Below, piece after piece: positions 1 to 10,610 of a stretch of DNA of 64,000 nucleotides (the first letter of the stretch is position 1; each line of letters begins with the position of its first letter). The translations under genes were made by a program, and so were the position numbers. The stretch is from Protea cynaroides (lineage: Eukaryota > Streptophyta > Magnoliopsida > Proteales > Proteaceae). The notes below the pieces were generated by a model that did no database searches, was not told the DNA's origin, and saw only the letters and a program-made list of their open reading frames with translations. The stretch covers positions 36,513,758 through 36,577,757 of the forward strand of contig CM053266.1 of the NCBI GenBank assembly GCA_028583415.1, written 5' to 3'.

Positions 1-2005
1 AGCTGCATATCCATATGTCCCCATGACCCTAGTGGAAACATGGCTCTTATCTCCAGTTGGACCATCCTTGGCCAAACCAAAATCAGAAAGCTTCGCATTG
101 TAGTTCTGTGATTTTAATTACAAGGGTTAGCTAATAAAAGGCCTAGTAAGATCATTAATAACATTTGAATTAATTAAATTGTGATTACCAGGTTTCATAC
201 CGAATCTAAAAGAACATTAGAAGTCTTGAAATCCCGGTATATGACTTTTGTTTCAGCGCCGTGAAGAAATGCAAGCCCCTTTGCAGCGCCAAAAGCAACT
301 TTCATGCGGAGGTTCCAAGAAAGTGGTTGGAAGTAAGAACCCCCTGTTCCAGAAACAGCTAAATCCATCAGTCACAGAAGGATAAACAATTGAGCTGACT
401 GGTGTTACAACAGTTTCTTGTGAAGGAATGATTGCCCCTACACCCAAAAAGAAGGGAGGGAAGGGTGGGAATTAGTCAAGTTTACACTTGAGGATATTAG
501 GAACTCACTCCTGAACAGATGATTCTCCAAACTTCCTCGAGGCATAAATTCATAAACCAACAGCCGGTGTTCATCTTCTAAGCAGTAGCCAATCAATTTT
601 ACAAGATTGGGATGGTAGAGTTGCCCCAAATAATTAACCTCTGCCTGTAGATTTACAAGTACTATTGAAAATTAAATAAATCTCAATTTAAAAATTCCTA
701 TAGTTCATTGCATATAAATAGACTGAGATTCGCAAGAAATATAAAAAGTAACAGGAAAGTAACAGAACATTTAGAGAAACGATGAAGTAATTATTGGTAA
801 GCAGACTCAACAAAGATAACGCAATACTAGACAAGCATCATTCAGTAATTAAATCCATGCGTTCATAGCATCCTTGCATGTTCAATTGTACCCACCATTC
901 AAGCATAAAGGTATGATCCCCAAGAGATGATGATGAATCGGATCTCCAAAAATTGAAAAGCCTAGCAATGGAAAAATGATCACTCACCAGCCATTCTCTG
1001 TGGCCCTGGAAACTTTCTTGATTGAGCCTTTTCACAGCGATAACCATGCCAGTACCAGGCTTGGTAGCCGTACAGGCATTTTCATCGATCCACCCCTTAA
1101 AGACCGAACCAAATCCGCCTTCTCCCAAGACGCTATCAGGTCGGAAGTTTCTAGTGGCCATTTTGAGTTCACTAAAGCTAAAGCTCTTTAAATTGGACGA
1201 TTGTAAAATGTCATCCTGACTCCGAGGGGTTGGAGGCACGGAAACAGACGAGACTTTGCTGCTTGCACCACTTAGATCAGTTCCATCTTTGCTAACATAT
1301 TTCGAGTTCACCCCTGCACTCAACGAGACATTTCATATCAGAACAAGGAGTTAGAAAATTTATCATCTGATTGCTATGATCGAAGAACAGCAAATGTTAC
1401 AGAAAAACATTACATCAGAAACTAATTTAAGTTATGTATCACGATTATGTCAAAAAATTGTAAAATCAAATAAATAATGTTTTAGCCTCAACAAAACTTG
1501 CATTCCTTGGGAAAACTAACAAACTAATCTTCTACAGATCAACAATTGCAGTCAGAAACAAATATTGAGAAGGACTCCAAGATTTCCAGTGAAAATAAGT
1601 GAGCTTAACAAGACAAAACGGACATTTCGGGAAAATGGTGCGAAAATATTACTGAAAACTACAACATAATGATCAGGGAAAAAAATTGCAACGAAAAGTG
1701 ACGGTTGGGGGAAAATTTTCCGACTCAGAGACGGCCACAAATGTTCGAGTTAGACACCCAAAACACAACGAAGTCGCACGCTACCACCGAAACTGAACCC
1801 GGACCGCACCGGAAAGGAAATCCACAAGGACCCAGCTCAAGCAGGGAAACCCCGTTAATTCAGTGCGTTAAACTGATCAACATCCGCATTTCAAGCCAAA
1901 AATACTGCTGTAAGCAGCTCGGAAAAAGCAACGAAGGCTCACTACGGAAGTACCTGTGTGAAATGGACTCTCTGCCTTCACTCGAGCGCTCCAGCAAACT
2001 CCCAT
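1..2005 (-). CDS. PBL: APK1/PBL-type receptor-like cytoplasmic kinase (RLCK VII), 5' part, partial
   Basis: Serine/threonine kinase of the APK1A/APK1B/NAK branch of RLCK VII, a family of plasma-membrane-anchored kinases acting below receptor kinases. Exons read on the minus strand: 2005-1954, 1313-988, 644-509, 343-201 and 105-1, all with GT-AG introns and matching phases (254 codons, then off the window edge). Exon 1 encodes MGVCWSARVKAESPFHT, with Gly2 and Cys4 suited to N-myristoylation and palmitoylation. Exon 2 has the glycine loop GEGGFGSV and the lysine motif VIAVK. Exon 3 has VKLIGYCLEDEHRLLVYEF. Exon 4 has the catalytic loop VIYRDFKTSN, with the family's usual Tyr in place of His. 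Exon 5 has DFG (LSDFGLAKDG) and the activation segment STRVMGTYGYAA. Introns are short (640, 343, 165 and 95 bp), in sharp contrast with the TPI gene downstream. The C-terminal lobe lies outside the window. The family is certain; the exact PBL number is not. Confidence 0.93.
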
Positions 2006-2520
2006 GGAGAAAAAACACAAACGGAGGTCTGCTATCTTTCCGACTGCCTCCTCCCCTAGATCAGTAGAACTAGGGTTACAGGTGCAAAAGGACTTGATAA
2101 AAAACTGAACCAGATCCGTGAAGCAAAGAAGATCTAGTGTGAAGGCAAACTTTTGTCTGTAAAGTTAGGTGACATCTACAAATACAGCTTCCCCAACCCC
2201 AACCCAATTGATTTGACTGAGGATTCAATTAGATAACGGAAAAGAGGATGCTATTCGGCTCTTCAGCGGATCGAACGATGAGTTGGAGAGTGATTTACAA
2301 GAAAAATATTATATTTTTCCCCATTCACATAGCTGAATCCAGAAGAACGGAAAAATGAGGAAAACGAAGAACTTTTCCGTGTATGCGTTCGTTGGTTCTT
2401 GGAAGCTGTTTTCAAACCTTCCGAAAGGAGAGACAAGTTGACTTGGCTAAAGGTTAGTTTCTTTTCATCTCTGCTTTCTGCACACAGCGACAGAGAGAGA
2501 AAGAGGAGTGAGAGATGGCA
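2006..2520 (-). promoter_or_regulatory. 5' UTR and proximal promoter of the RLCK gene
   Basis: Upstream sequence of the minus-strand kinase start codon. No start site or TATA box can be fixed with certainty. A GA-rich run lies near 2490-2510 and a three-fold GGCTGGGC-type tandem lies at about 2527-2552. The role is inferred from position only. Confidence 0.4.
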
Positions 2521-3799
2521 TTAATGGCGGGCTGGGCGGGCTGGGCGGGCTGGTCCCTCAAAAGGCTCAAGCTTATCGTTTTTTATACTTTGGCGGCCCT
2601 TTCTTTCCGATTGTGGTTCTTGTCAACCGTCCGATTTCCATATTCAATCAGATTTCCCCATGAGCATTCGAGTGGGGTCCTCTTTGAAATTAAGAAAATT
2701 CAATGTCCTTTCATGACAGAGAAAGCCAACTCAATTTAGCAAGTTAAAAAAAGTAATAAAAAGTATTAAAAAATCATTATTAAGGTAGGTAGGACCAAAT
2801 GATGTGGATGCATGATTATCTGAATTGAATTCGTTTATCAATTACCTTGGCTGAATTTGTTTTGAAATTTGTCCCATCTATAAAAACCAAATCTCGATAT
2901 CTGTTTAAAATTGGATTCGAATCTGAAAAATAGAATTAGAATTATAAGATAAATAAAAAAAATCATAGATTAAAACAAATTTAATGCCTACCATTGATAG
3001 CTAGTTATAAAAATCAATTGATTATTAAGACTATATGTATCTTAACATTCTAAAAATTAAGGTTATATGTGTCAAAACGCTGAGTGGTATCTAAATTCAA
3101 CCCTAGCTATCTAAACTCGAATCTGAATTCGAATCCGATTATTTGAATTTGGATTCCCCTAAACAGATACGAATTTAAATCGAATTTGAATTTTGCAATT
3201 ATCCATTTACATCTTTAGATCTGAAATGAATTATTAAAACACTAGGTGAGATCCCTAATGGATTAGGGTGGGTACTGATTCAGGAATCGGAATAGGATCG
3301 ATCCCAATGATGCCTCATTCAAAAGCGTTGATTTGGACCATAGTCAATGGTTCAGGCGATTCTACTACTTGAATCGAATCGAATCAAATCAAATTCGGTG
3401 GAGACAGATCCCTTTTCTTAATTAATAAATAATCATTTCACAATTATTTTCCGATAGAAATAAGTGAATTGTCATCAATGAACATATCATTATTACTGTT
3501 TATGAAAAATTAAGAATATTTTAACGACTGATATCAGGTGATTAATTCTAATTGGGTTGAAATTTAACATGAAAGATTTTAAATCTATTTTTCCTCAAAT
3601 TTTAAAGTGAATTCAATATATTTTTTAGGAAAAAAAAATCCTTACAATGTTATTATAACGATTATTTCTTATAATTTCTCATATAATTTATATTCGGTCC
3701 ATTTTTTGACTTTGTGGGTCTCACTGGAGATGTGACGTATGCATTGATGAGATTCTTTTTCTCATTTTAAATACTTTTTTCTTTGATAAAAGACATATT
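2521..3799. other. AT-rich intergenic sequence with decayed dispersed repeat
   Basis: No gene is supported. The part from about 2860 to 3420 is dense in diverged copies of short motifs such as GAATTCGAATC and GAATCGAATC, which resemble the motif-rich stretch at 6420-6600. This looks like decayed dispersed repeat on both sides of the Pack-MULE, but no element ends can be defined. Confidence 0.35.
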
Positions 3800-3808
3800 T
3801 AAAATATA
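3800..3808. repeat. 9-bp target site duplication, left
   Basis: TAAAATATA immediately precedes the left TIR and is identical to 6175-6183. Confidence 0.88.
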
Positions 3809-3990
3809 AGGTAAATTATACAGACCACCCCTCTATTGTTGTGAAACTACACAGAATTATCTTGTTTTTAGAAAAATTACACAGAATACCTCTCTAACAA
3901 TGCTATCATACAATTTCACCCCCACCGTTACTTTCAACTAAACGGCAGAGACTCAATTTTTTTTAAGATGAAAATACCCTTAAAAAAGAC
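3809..3990 (+). repeat. Left terminal inverted repeat of the Pack-MULE
   Basis: Pairs with 5993-6174 in inverted orientation. Both arms end internally at a TACCCTTAAAAAA motif preceded by a T-run. An ATG at 3968 inside this arm opens the reading frame that continues into the cargo. Confidence 0.85.
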
Positions 3991-4276
3991 TGCTCCGATT
4001 CCAATGAGGGTTTTGGTTCCATTCTCAATTCGATTGGAACCAGTTTCCAAGAAGAATCCTCATGAATTTGTGGAAGACATAACTGAGTTTTCGGTTGTTG
4101 AAATGGTAGAGAAGATCATAACTCCAACATCGGAAACAGAAATTATAAGGGATCAAGATATGATATTGCAAGAGGAAGGGAATCGAATAGGAGAAGAAGA
4201 AGGTTGCAGGAAAAAAAAATTGAAGAAACAAAATAGCTCCGAAAGTTCAGCTAGGAATTCAGGCACAGAATCGTAA
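3968..4276 (+). CDS. Uncharacterised TIR-to-cargo open frame inside the Pack-MULE
   Basis: A 102-codon frame whose ATG lies in the left TIR and which runs into non-TIR sequence. The C-terminal half is strongly charged (QEEGNRIGEEEGCRKKKLKK). I do not recognise a domain. It could be a third captured fragment, or chance. Nothing shows that it is translated. Confidence 0.3.
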   Translation: MKIPLKKTAPIPMRVLVPFSIRLEPVSKKNPHEFVEDITEFSVVEMVEKIITPTSETEIIRDQDMILQEEGNRIGEEEGCRKKKLKKQNSSESSARNSGTES

Positions 4277-4279
4277 ATT

Positions 4280-4416
4280 CGCTTCACAAAGATCATTCTG
4301 GAAGAGATGACTTTGCGAGTCGCCGCTTCACAGAGATCCATATTCAGCAGACAGCCATGGCTCCCAAGCTCTACGAAAATGTATACTCCACTGCAACTTT
4401 GCGAGTCATCGCTACC
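4280..4416 (+). repeat. Short imperfect tandem duplication at the GST 5' end
   Basis: GCTTCACAAAGATCATTC near 4281 recurs as GCTTCACAGAGATCCATATTC near 4325. ACTTTGCGAGTCGCCGCT near 4310 recurs inside GST exon 1 near 4396 with two differences. The duplicates lie just upstream of the GST start codon. Confidence 0.5.
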
Positions 4417-5193
4417 CTCCACGAGAAATGCATCGAATTTGAGTTCGTCCCCATGAGTTTTGGACCAGAGCTCAAGAAGGAACCCTACCTCTCTCTCAAC
4501 GTAAGTAATGACTGAAAACTCATTTTATGTTTACATAATCATATAAAAATTCTGTGAAAATGCAAATTTTAAATTCCTCTGTTTCGTTGAAGCCATTTGG
4601 TCAAGTCCCAGCAGATGTAGATGGAGATCTGAAGCTCTTCGGTAATTAATTTACTAATTCCCTTATGCATTCACTTTTTCATTAATTAGGGTTGATTTTG
4701 AAATGAACCTTGTTTGATTTTTGCAGAATCGAGAGTGTTGACGAAGCACATCGCATTTGAGCACCATGGGAAGGGAACAGAGCTCCTGTACCACGACCTG
4801 AAGAAGATGGCTCCCGTATCGGTGTGGATGGAGGTTGAAGCTCACCAGTACGATCTAGTTGCTTCGAAGCTTGTTTTTGAACAAGGGGTGAAGCCTTTTA
4901 TAATGAAAATGAAACCTGATTCAATGGTTGTGGAGGAGAACCAGAAGAAGCTAGGTCAGATTCTGGATATGTACGAGGCGAGGCTATCAAAGTTGAAGTA
5001 TTTAGGCGGAGATGAATTCACCTTGGCCGATCTTCATCACATGCCTACCTTGCAGTACTTGCAAGGAACGTCAACAAAAGAGGTGTTCGAAGCTCGCCCC
5101 CATGTGAGCGCCTGGGTTAAGGATATCTTGGCCCGACCAGCTTGGATCAAGGCTCTTGAGTTGCAGAAGCAAGCTGAAACAGAGTATTCATAG
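4357..5193 (+). CDS. GSTF: Phi-class glutathione S-transferase, intact three-exon copy inside the Pack-MULE
   Basis: Conjugates glutathione to electrophiles; a soluble cytosolic dimer in this family. Exons 4357-4500, 4593-4641 and 4727-5193 join in frame through GT-AG introns of 92 and 85 bp, giving 219 codons plus stop, the normal phi length. The N-terminal thioredoxin-like domain has VYSTAT with the catalytic Ser, NPFGQVP with the cis-Pro, and the glutathione-contact motif ESR (usually ESRAI, here ESRVL). The C-terminal helical domain shows LLYHDLKKMAPVSVWMEVEA, GDEFTLADLHHMPTLQYL and RPHVSAWVKDILARPAW, all typical of phi GSTs. FED in the motif before DGDLKLF is replaced by DVD. Three exons match the usual phi gene structure, so this is a DNA-level copy, not a retrocopy. 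No frame break is seen. Whether it is expressed is unknown. Confidence 0.9.
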
Positions 5194-5339
5194 TTCATAC
5201 TCTTTTTTTTGGTAAATAATATATACGGTTTTTATTTCTGTGTGTGTAGTGTTGTTGCTACGATTCACTGGGTTTGTGAGTTGTGAGCCCTTCTGTTGTT
5301 GCTAATAAAATGAAATTGCTGTGGTGTTTTACCATAGAG

Positions 5340-5929
5340 ATGTTTTACCATAGCAAGAATGCAATCTTACCCAAATAGAGGCTCAGCCGTTGCTTCTTTG
5401 GTCTATATGAGTTCCAAGGTATTCCCTTTGATCCATTCTCGAAGGGAAGTAGACTACTCAGTTCACATTACAATCTTCCCAAGTGGACCGTGACCACTCG
5501 ATGACTTTACAACCCAGGGCCGGCTTGCCTCTCCCCTCGAACAACCTCCGGCGCCATCCAAAGCGGACTCCATCAGGGCATTGTCATCTTCACATTGCCA
5601 GAGAATAGCTTGCTCGATCCGAAATCTGCCAGCTTAGCAACGTCGGCGGTCGATCCAGAACCCAACAGCACATTCTTCCCTTTGAATCTGAGGTACTAAA
5701 CTACATAAGGGGAGGACAGAGATCTGAGGATTTGAATCTCGTTCACTAACGATTGGATTTGGGAAGTGAGAGATGAGTTCGAGTTCACTGATTTCGTAGC
5801 AAAGACTCCACCACCGGAAACATAAGAGGCGAGATTTACAGTACCGAATGAACCTTTTCTGACGCAATTCAATCGAACCCACCGTCGTTGAGGATGACGA
5901 GAGATGATTTTGGATTCTTTCTTCTCCAT
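5340..5929 (-). pseudogene. Captured MAPKKK (MAPKKK17/18/20-like) kinase fragment
   Basis: Read on the minus strand from ATG 5929. A glycine loop VRKGSFGTVNLA, a lysine segment GGVFATKSV and LVNEIQILRSLSSPYVV give the start of a class A plant MAPKKK catalytic domain. A stop follows. The frame then resumes with KGKNVLLGS, AKLADFGSSK (the DFG motif), a second stop and LWMAPEVVRGE. The segment that would hold the alphaC helix to the HRD catalytic loop is missing, so the copy cannot be a working kinase. The right part decays further beyond 5500. It is convergent with the GST gene and adjoins the right TIR. The family assignment rests on motif order and spacing only. Confidence 0.72.
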
Positions 5930-5992
5930 TAAGAAACATAATTGAACTGAAGAAACATATAGAAGTGACCCTTTGCCGAATGAACCTTCTGT

Positions 5993-6174
5993 GTTTTTTT
6001 AAGGGTATTTTTGTCTTAAAAAAAAATTGACCCTTTGCCGTTAAGTTAAAAGTAATGGTGTGGGTGAGAGTGTATGATAGCATTGTTAGAGGGGTATTCT
6101 GTGTAGTTTTTGTAAAGACAGGATAGTTTTGTGTAATTTTACAATAGTAGAGGGAGTGTCTGTATAATTTACCC
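5993..6174 (-). repeat. Right terminal inverted repeat of the Pack-MULE
   Basis: Reverse complement matches 3809-3990 with scattered mismatches and a 1-2 bp length change in the internal T-run. Confidence 0.85.
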
Positions 6175-6183
6175 TAAAATATA
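6175..6183. repeat. 9-bp target site duplication, right
   Basis: TAAAATATA immediately follows the right TIR and is identical to 3800-3808. Confidence 0.88.
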
Positions 6184-7769
6184 TTCGTCACGTTGACCAC
6201 AAAATTAAAGGTAAGGTTGACGTGTGATCCTATTTGTGGACTTATCCTACCCACATAAACTACCTCATTGTAGATGATGCAGGTGGGGTCCAATCCCCGG
6301 ACCCCACGAGGCCACGACGACAGCACTATTGAGTATGGACGTGGGATACCTCTATCACTCTACGTCTCTGCTACCTCACAACAATCATAAGAGGTAACAT
6401 GGAAGCGGGCGTGGAGCCGATCCCAATCCTGATTCGAGTTGGATCAGCCTGAATCGAAAAAATAAATAAATAAATAAATAAATAAACTAACTTTTAGAGA
6501 TGTAAATAGATCAGTGAATTAGATTTGGATGTGAATTCCAATAAATGAGATTGGATTCAGATATCACCCATTTTTTATTTTTGGATAGAATTTCGGATAT
6601 CACTAGTAGCAATAAAAGGTTTTGACGTTTCATGACTTTCTCTTATTGCTTTTTTTGGGACCTAACTAGTAATTATTTATGATATTTTATGCTTTAAAAT
6701 TGTAATTTGTATGTTTATAAGCATTTATATGTTGATTGCAATTGGTTATATATAAATCTTAAACCCCAATAGTTGTTTGGTAAAGAGTTTATAAATCTGG
6801 TCATTAGTTATGATAAATCTATATTGATTGCAACTAGTTAATTTGTTTGGTGGTGATTTCAATCCATTGCTGCCAGAATCATTGCGTATATCATTATTAT
6901 AATGACGAAAAAGTGTAATAAAAATATCGATTACAGAGGATTTTCACGTTACATCTCTATAGGATTGTCCTTTATTTTATACAATTAAGAGGAATCAAAT
7001 TGAGTTTATTTTTATATTTTTATGAAAGAGAGATTATGGCTAAAAAAAAGGATCTTAATTTATTCTTTATAAATTAAGGGCAGAATGAATAAAAGAGGGG
7101 AAAAAAAAAGAAAAAAAAGAAGAGTTTTCTTGTTCTATAAACTAAAGTTTTGAATCATTGGTGTTCTTCGTTCATCATGATTTTGTACTGAATTCTTTTA
7201 GGAACGTGGCATATTTGTATACTGTTTGTATACTGTAGATAATCTAAATCCTGTTTGTAATCTTTAGTATGATTGATTTACGTATCGTATTATGGTTCCC
7301 CTAAAAACCCGGAAGCTTCCTCCACCCCTTTTCTTTACTCTGATGAGTATGACACAATGGGTTGAGAACATTCTCTGCACGTAAATGAGATTAGAGAAAT
7401 GAAAGGAGGGAGAAACTGGAAATAGTCCTGTAATCCCATGACAGATGATAGGATGCAATAGGAGGATGAAGAGGAATCTTTTCGCTATTTATTTTTTAAT
7501 GATTATTAAGGTTGGTTTCCGTGTTGGGTGGGGAGACTCGGGATTTTTCAAATGGTTTGATAGAGTGAGACAGCTGATGAACCCTGACTTTTCTCATCTA
7601 CAAGATGTATATGAGAGAGAAAGAGATGCGTATGAGATGTTTTAGCCTTTAAGAGAGAGAATAAATTTTATTAATTAGATTCTGGGCACGGGTATATTGT
7701 CTTGCAAACTTGAAGACTTTGACCCACAACGACTACCTCTTCATCCTCCTTATTCGCTATATTACAAAC

Positions 7770-7815
<46 letters not shown>

Positions 7816-10470
7816 GCAAGTTAAGCGGTAGATGGGCTAAAATATTGGCAGTTGAAACGTAGAGAGACATATTTTCCATATAAAAAACTGATGAGGAAAT
7901 TCAATGGCATCAGCCCAAATGCATACAAAAAATGGTGTTGGATGACAAATTGTCTCAGACGCTGAATTAGATTCCATTGCAGTGTCTGTGTCTAGCTACT
8001 AGCTGCACATGCAAAAACTAAAGACCATTACTTAAAATCAAAATTCGAATAAAATAAAATAGAAAAAAAAATAGTAATAGTAGCAATAGTACTGATCATA
8101 TTCTTATCCGATGGGAAACTTTCTTGGAAGATGATGAAGAGGACTTGTCCAATGCTTCTGGATGACTGAAAATCCTATCAGAAGCCTAAGCATACCTGAT
8201 TCACACAAACAAAAGGAGGGGGGGGTTGCAACAGTTACAAAGCGCATCTTCTACTCGACACCAATCCGATGCCTAAGTGTTGATAGGATGTTATAATTCA
8301 AGCCCAAGGGAGAACTCAACCCAAAAGACTAACCTATTAGGTGGGAGAACACTAAGACTTAAGAACCAAACTTTGGTGTGTGTGATCCGATATGGGATCA
8401 TAAAATAGGATCGGTGCAAAACTCCCTCATCCTTTGTATATTATGATTTCAGTGTCAAGGCTGAGGGACTGAAGTTAATTTTTAGTATATTTTGACTTTT
8501 CTTTCCAGAATATATGGATAGATTCATAACATCAATTAATACGTGCAATTGTGCCTGCCACAAGCCTACAACTACTCTTGCACGAGGAAAAAGATCGTCT
8601 CAAGTTCAATGTTTTCTTTAATCGTAAACTCCAATCACTGGATCACCAACTGGAGGGACTGTTGTTGTTGGACTTGAGAGGAACAGACCCACAAGGACAG
8701 TAGTGGGTCTTAGATTTTTCTTTTTAGGTTAATTCATTTAGAATAAATGACGTTTCCCAGTGTAAGGAGAACAGAATCCAATACTTTTTGTGTTAGCGAG
8801 TCCTTTAAAAAAAATCATGATTAAATGCATATGTTGTTGACATGTTTATTTATAGCCTAAGATTTTCGGATTGAACCCTCAAGTGGGTATTCTGGTCTAT
8901 CTCACTTTATATCATATGTTGTAAATTGATAAGCTCCATGTCTCTCAGCCGCCCTCAAATCTGCATTCTACAAGAGAGAGAGAGAGAGACCTATGCATTC
9001 CTACGTTACTTGTATTGGCATGCATCCGATGTATGTTGTGAACGCTTAATGTATTTTTGTGCATTTTTATATTTCATGATTTTTTAAACTCTATTTTGCC
9101 ACTTGGCAGAATCAATTTAGTCAAAAGAAAGAGACCTATTGAGTTTATTTATCCAGAAAATTTTGAACCCATCCAAACTGCCACATGACAAAAACAAGTC
9201 TCATAGAGAACAAAAGTCTAAATAGTACCATAGCATCATCTGCCACATGAACATATAGACACAAGAATATTGTTTCAGAACACTGAATCTACTGAAATTT
9301 TTGTAAGTTCCATAAAGACGCCTGCATAAGGGAAACATTGGGAGATGTTTTTAGGAATGCTTTATGTTTCGTCCAATGAAATGATACGAGAATATTTTGC
9401 TTTCTCTAACATCCATGTAGGAACTCAAGGACCCACGGTTTAAAATTCTATCCATTGGTTAGATTTGGAATGGCACTCTTTCAGGTGGTCGAAACAGAAT
9501 CAAAGAGATTTTAATGCACATGAGAAAAAAAATGAGAGACGGTGATGAAAACTAAATCGGGCACTTGCACATATTTGGTCAGGATAGACAACATGGAAAA
9601 TTACTCGATGTCCAATCAGGCATTCTGAAGAATCCAATTAGGAAGTAGTGAAATTATTGGATCTGGATCTGTTGGGGCCAATGCCTTGCCCGATTCCGAG
9701 TTCTTGAACGCTGTCTAGAAGCAGTTTCACTCTCACATGCACAATGCAGCAGTGTCCCCCCAAGTCTACTTCACCCCAAACGGCCAAACATATGCTCACT
9801 AGTTGATAAATTTAAGTTTTAACATTTTTACATTTTTCTTTCATAAAATTTGAGCTCGAATCAGTAAATTTCACAACTAAATGTGATTAAATAAGAATGT
9901 GGAGGTCAGATTGGGATTATCCTTACAGCATGCTCTATGTTGGCACGTTCAAATCAATATATCAGCTGATGCGATTTGAGTCAGAATTTGAATCAAACAT
10001 TTCCTGGCTGACAAAGGGGCCTCTGTAAATATAAAAGTAAACAAAGAAACCAGTATTTTACCCAAAAAAAAAAAAAAAAAACCAGCACATGTTCTCAATA
10101 AACATAAACCAACACACTTACCGTATATATCAGTGATCTTAGGCAAGCTTAAGAGCACCCTTGAACATGAAAGCCTTTCTAGACTCATAATTTTGCACCA
10201 TAGCTGAACCCATGCATATAGATTTATATTTAGATTATAGTGAAGTGCTTACCTGTTAAACTGACATTAGATCACCAGATTAACATCCGGTACTTTAATC
10301 AAGAGTGATAAACAAGCATTTCCATGTCAATTTCTATACCCGACACGAATGTTGCATGCACCTGATTCATATCCACTTTAAAAGGGGAAAAAAGATTTCC
10401 CCTTATCCATGCTATAAACCAAGTGAATGTTGAATCCACCGTTAAATATGGAACAACAGCAAAGAAAGTT
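6184..10470. other. Intergenic region between the Pack-MULE and TPI
   Basis: About 4.3 kb with no supported gene. It holds an (AAAT)n run at 6459-6486, a GAATC-motif-rich stretch at 6420-6600, a pure (CT)20 tract at 7773-7812, a short (GA)n at about 8972-8988 and a poly(A) run near 10063-10080. Open frames such as 7445-7645 and 9949-10188 have no recognisable protein features. Confidence 0.5.
7773..7812. repeat. (CT)20 microsatellite
   Basis: Forty uninterrupted bases of CT dinucleotide. Confidence 0.97.
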
Positions 10471-10474
10471 CAGA

Positions 10475-10610
10475 TTTATTAGTACTCTGATTCTCAGTGG
10501 CTTATCTTCAGTTCAGGAAATAACCACCCTACACAAAATTTGTTTCCTTGCATCTCTGTTTTAAGTAACATAAACAAGCAGTGATTATTTCTGGACAAGA
10601 ACTGCAGCAT
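10475..10610 (-). promoter_or_regulatory. 3' UTR of TPI with poly(A) signal
   Basis: Downstream of the TAG at 10613-10611, the minus strand carries AATAAA at 10480-10475. It is a canonical hexamer at a plausible distance of 131 bp. The cleavage site itself is not determined. Confidence 0.55.

Larger units (their letters stand above)
3809..6174. mobile_element. Pack-MULE (Mutator-like, non-autonomous) carrying GST and kinase sequences
   Basis: The ends form imperfect terminal inverted repeats of about 180 bp. The left end reads AGGTAAATTATACAG and the reverse complement of the right end reads GGGTAAATTATACAG. The similarity continues with a few mismatches through a shared core near 3893-3916 (AACAATGCTATCATACA) to the TACCCTTAAAAAA segment near 3990. 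The element is flanked by a perfect 9-bp direct repeat TAAAATATA at 3800-3808 and 6175-6183, the size made by Mutator-superfamily transposases. No MURA-type transposase is visible. The 2 kb interior holds host-gene-like sequence: an unidentified segment, a three-exon phi GST, and an antisense MAPKKK fragment. This arrangement defines a Pack-MULE. Confidence 0.9.

Noticed and set aside
2515..2739. 74-codon plus frame with a W-G-A repeat
   Set aside because: It arises from a GGCTGGGC tandem in the kinase promoter and has no recognisable protein features.
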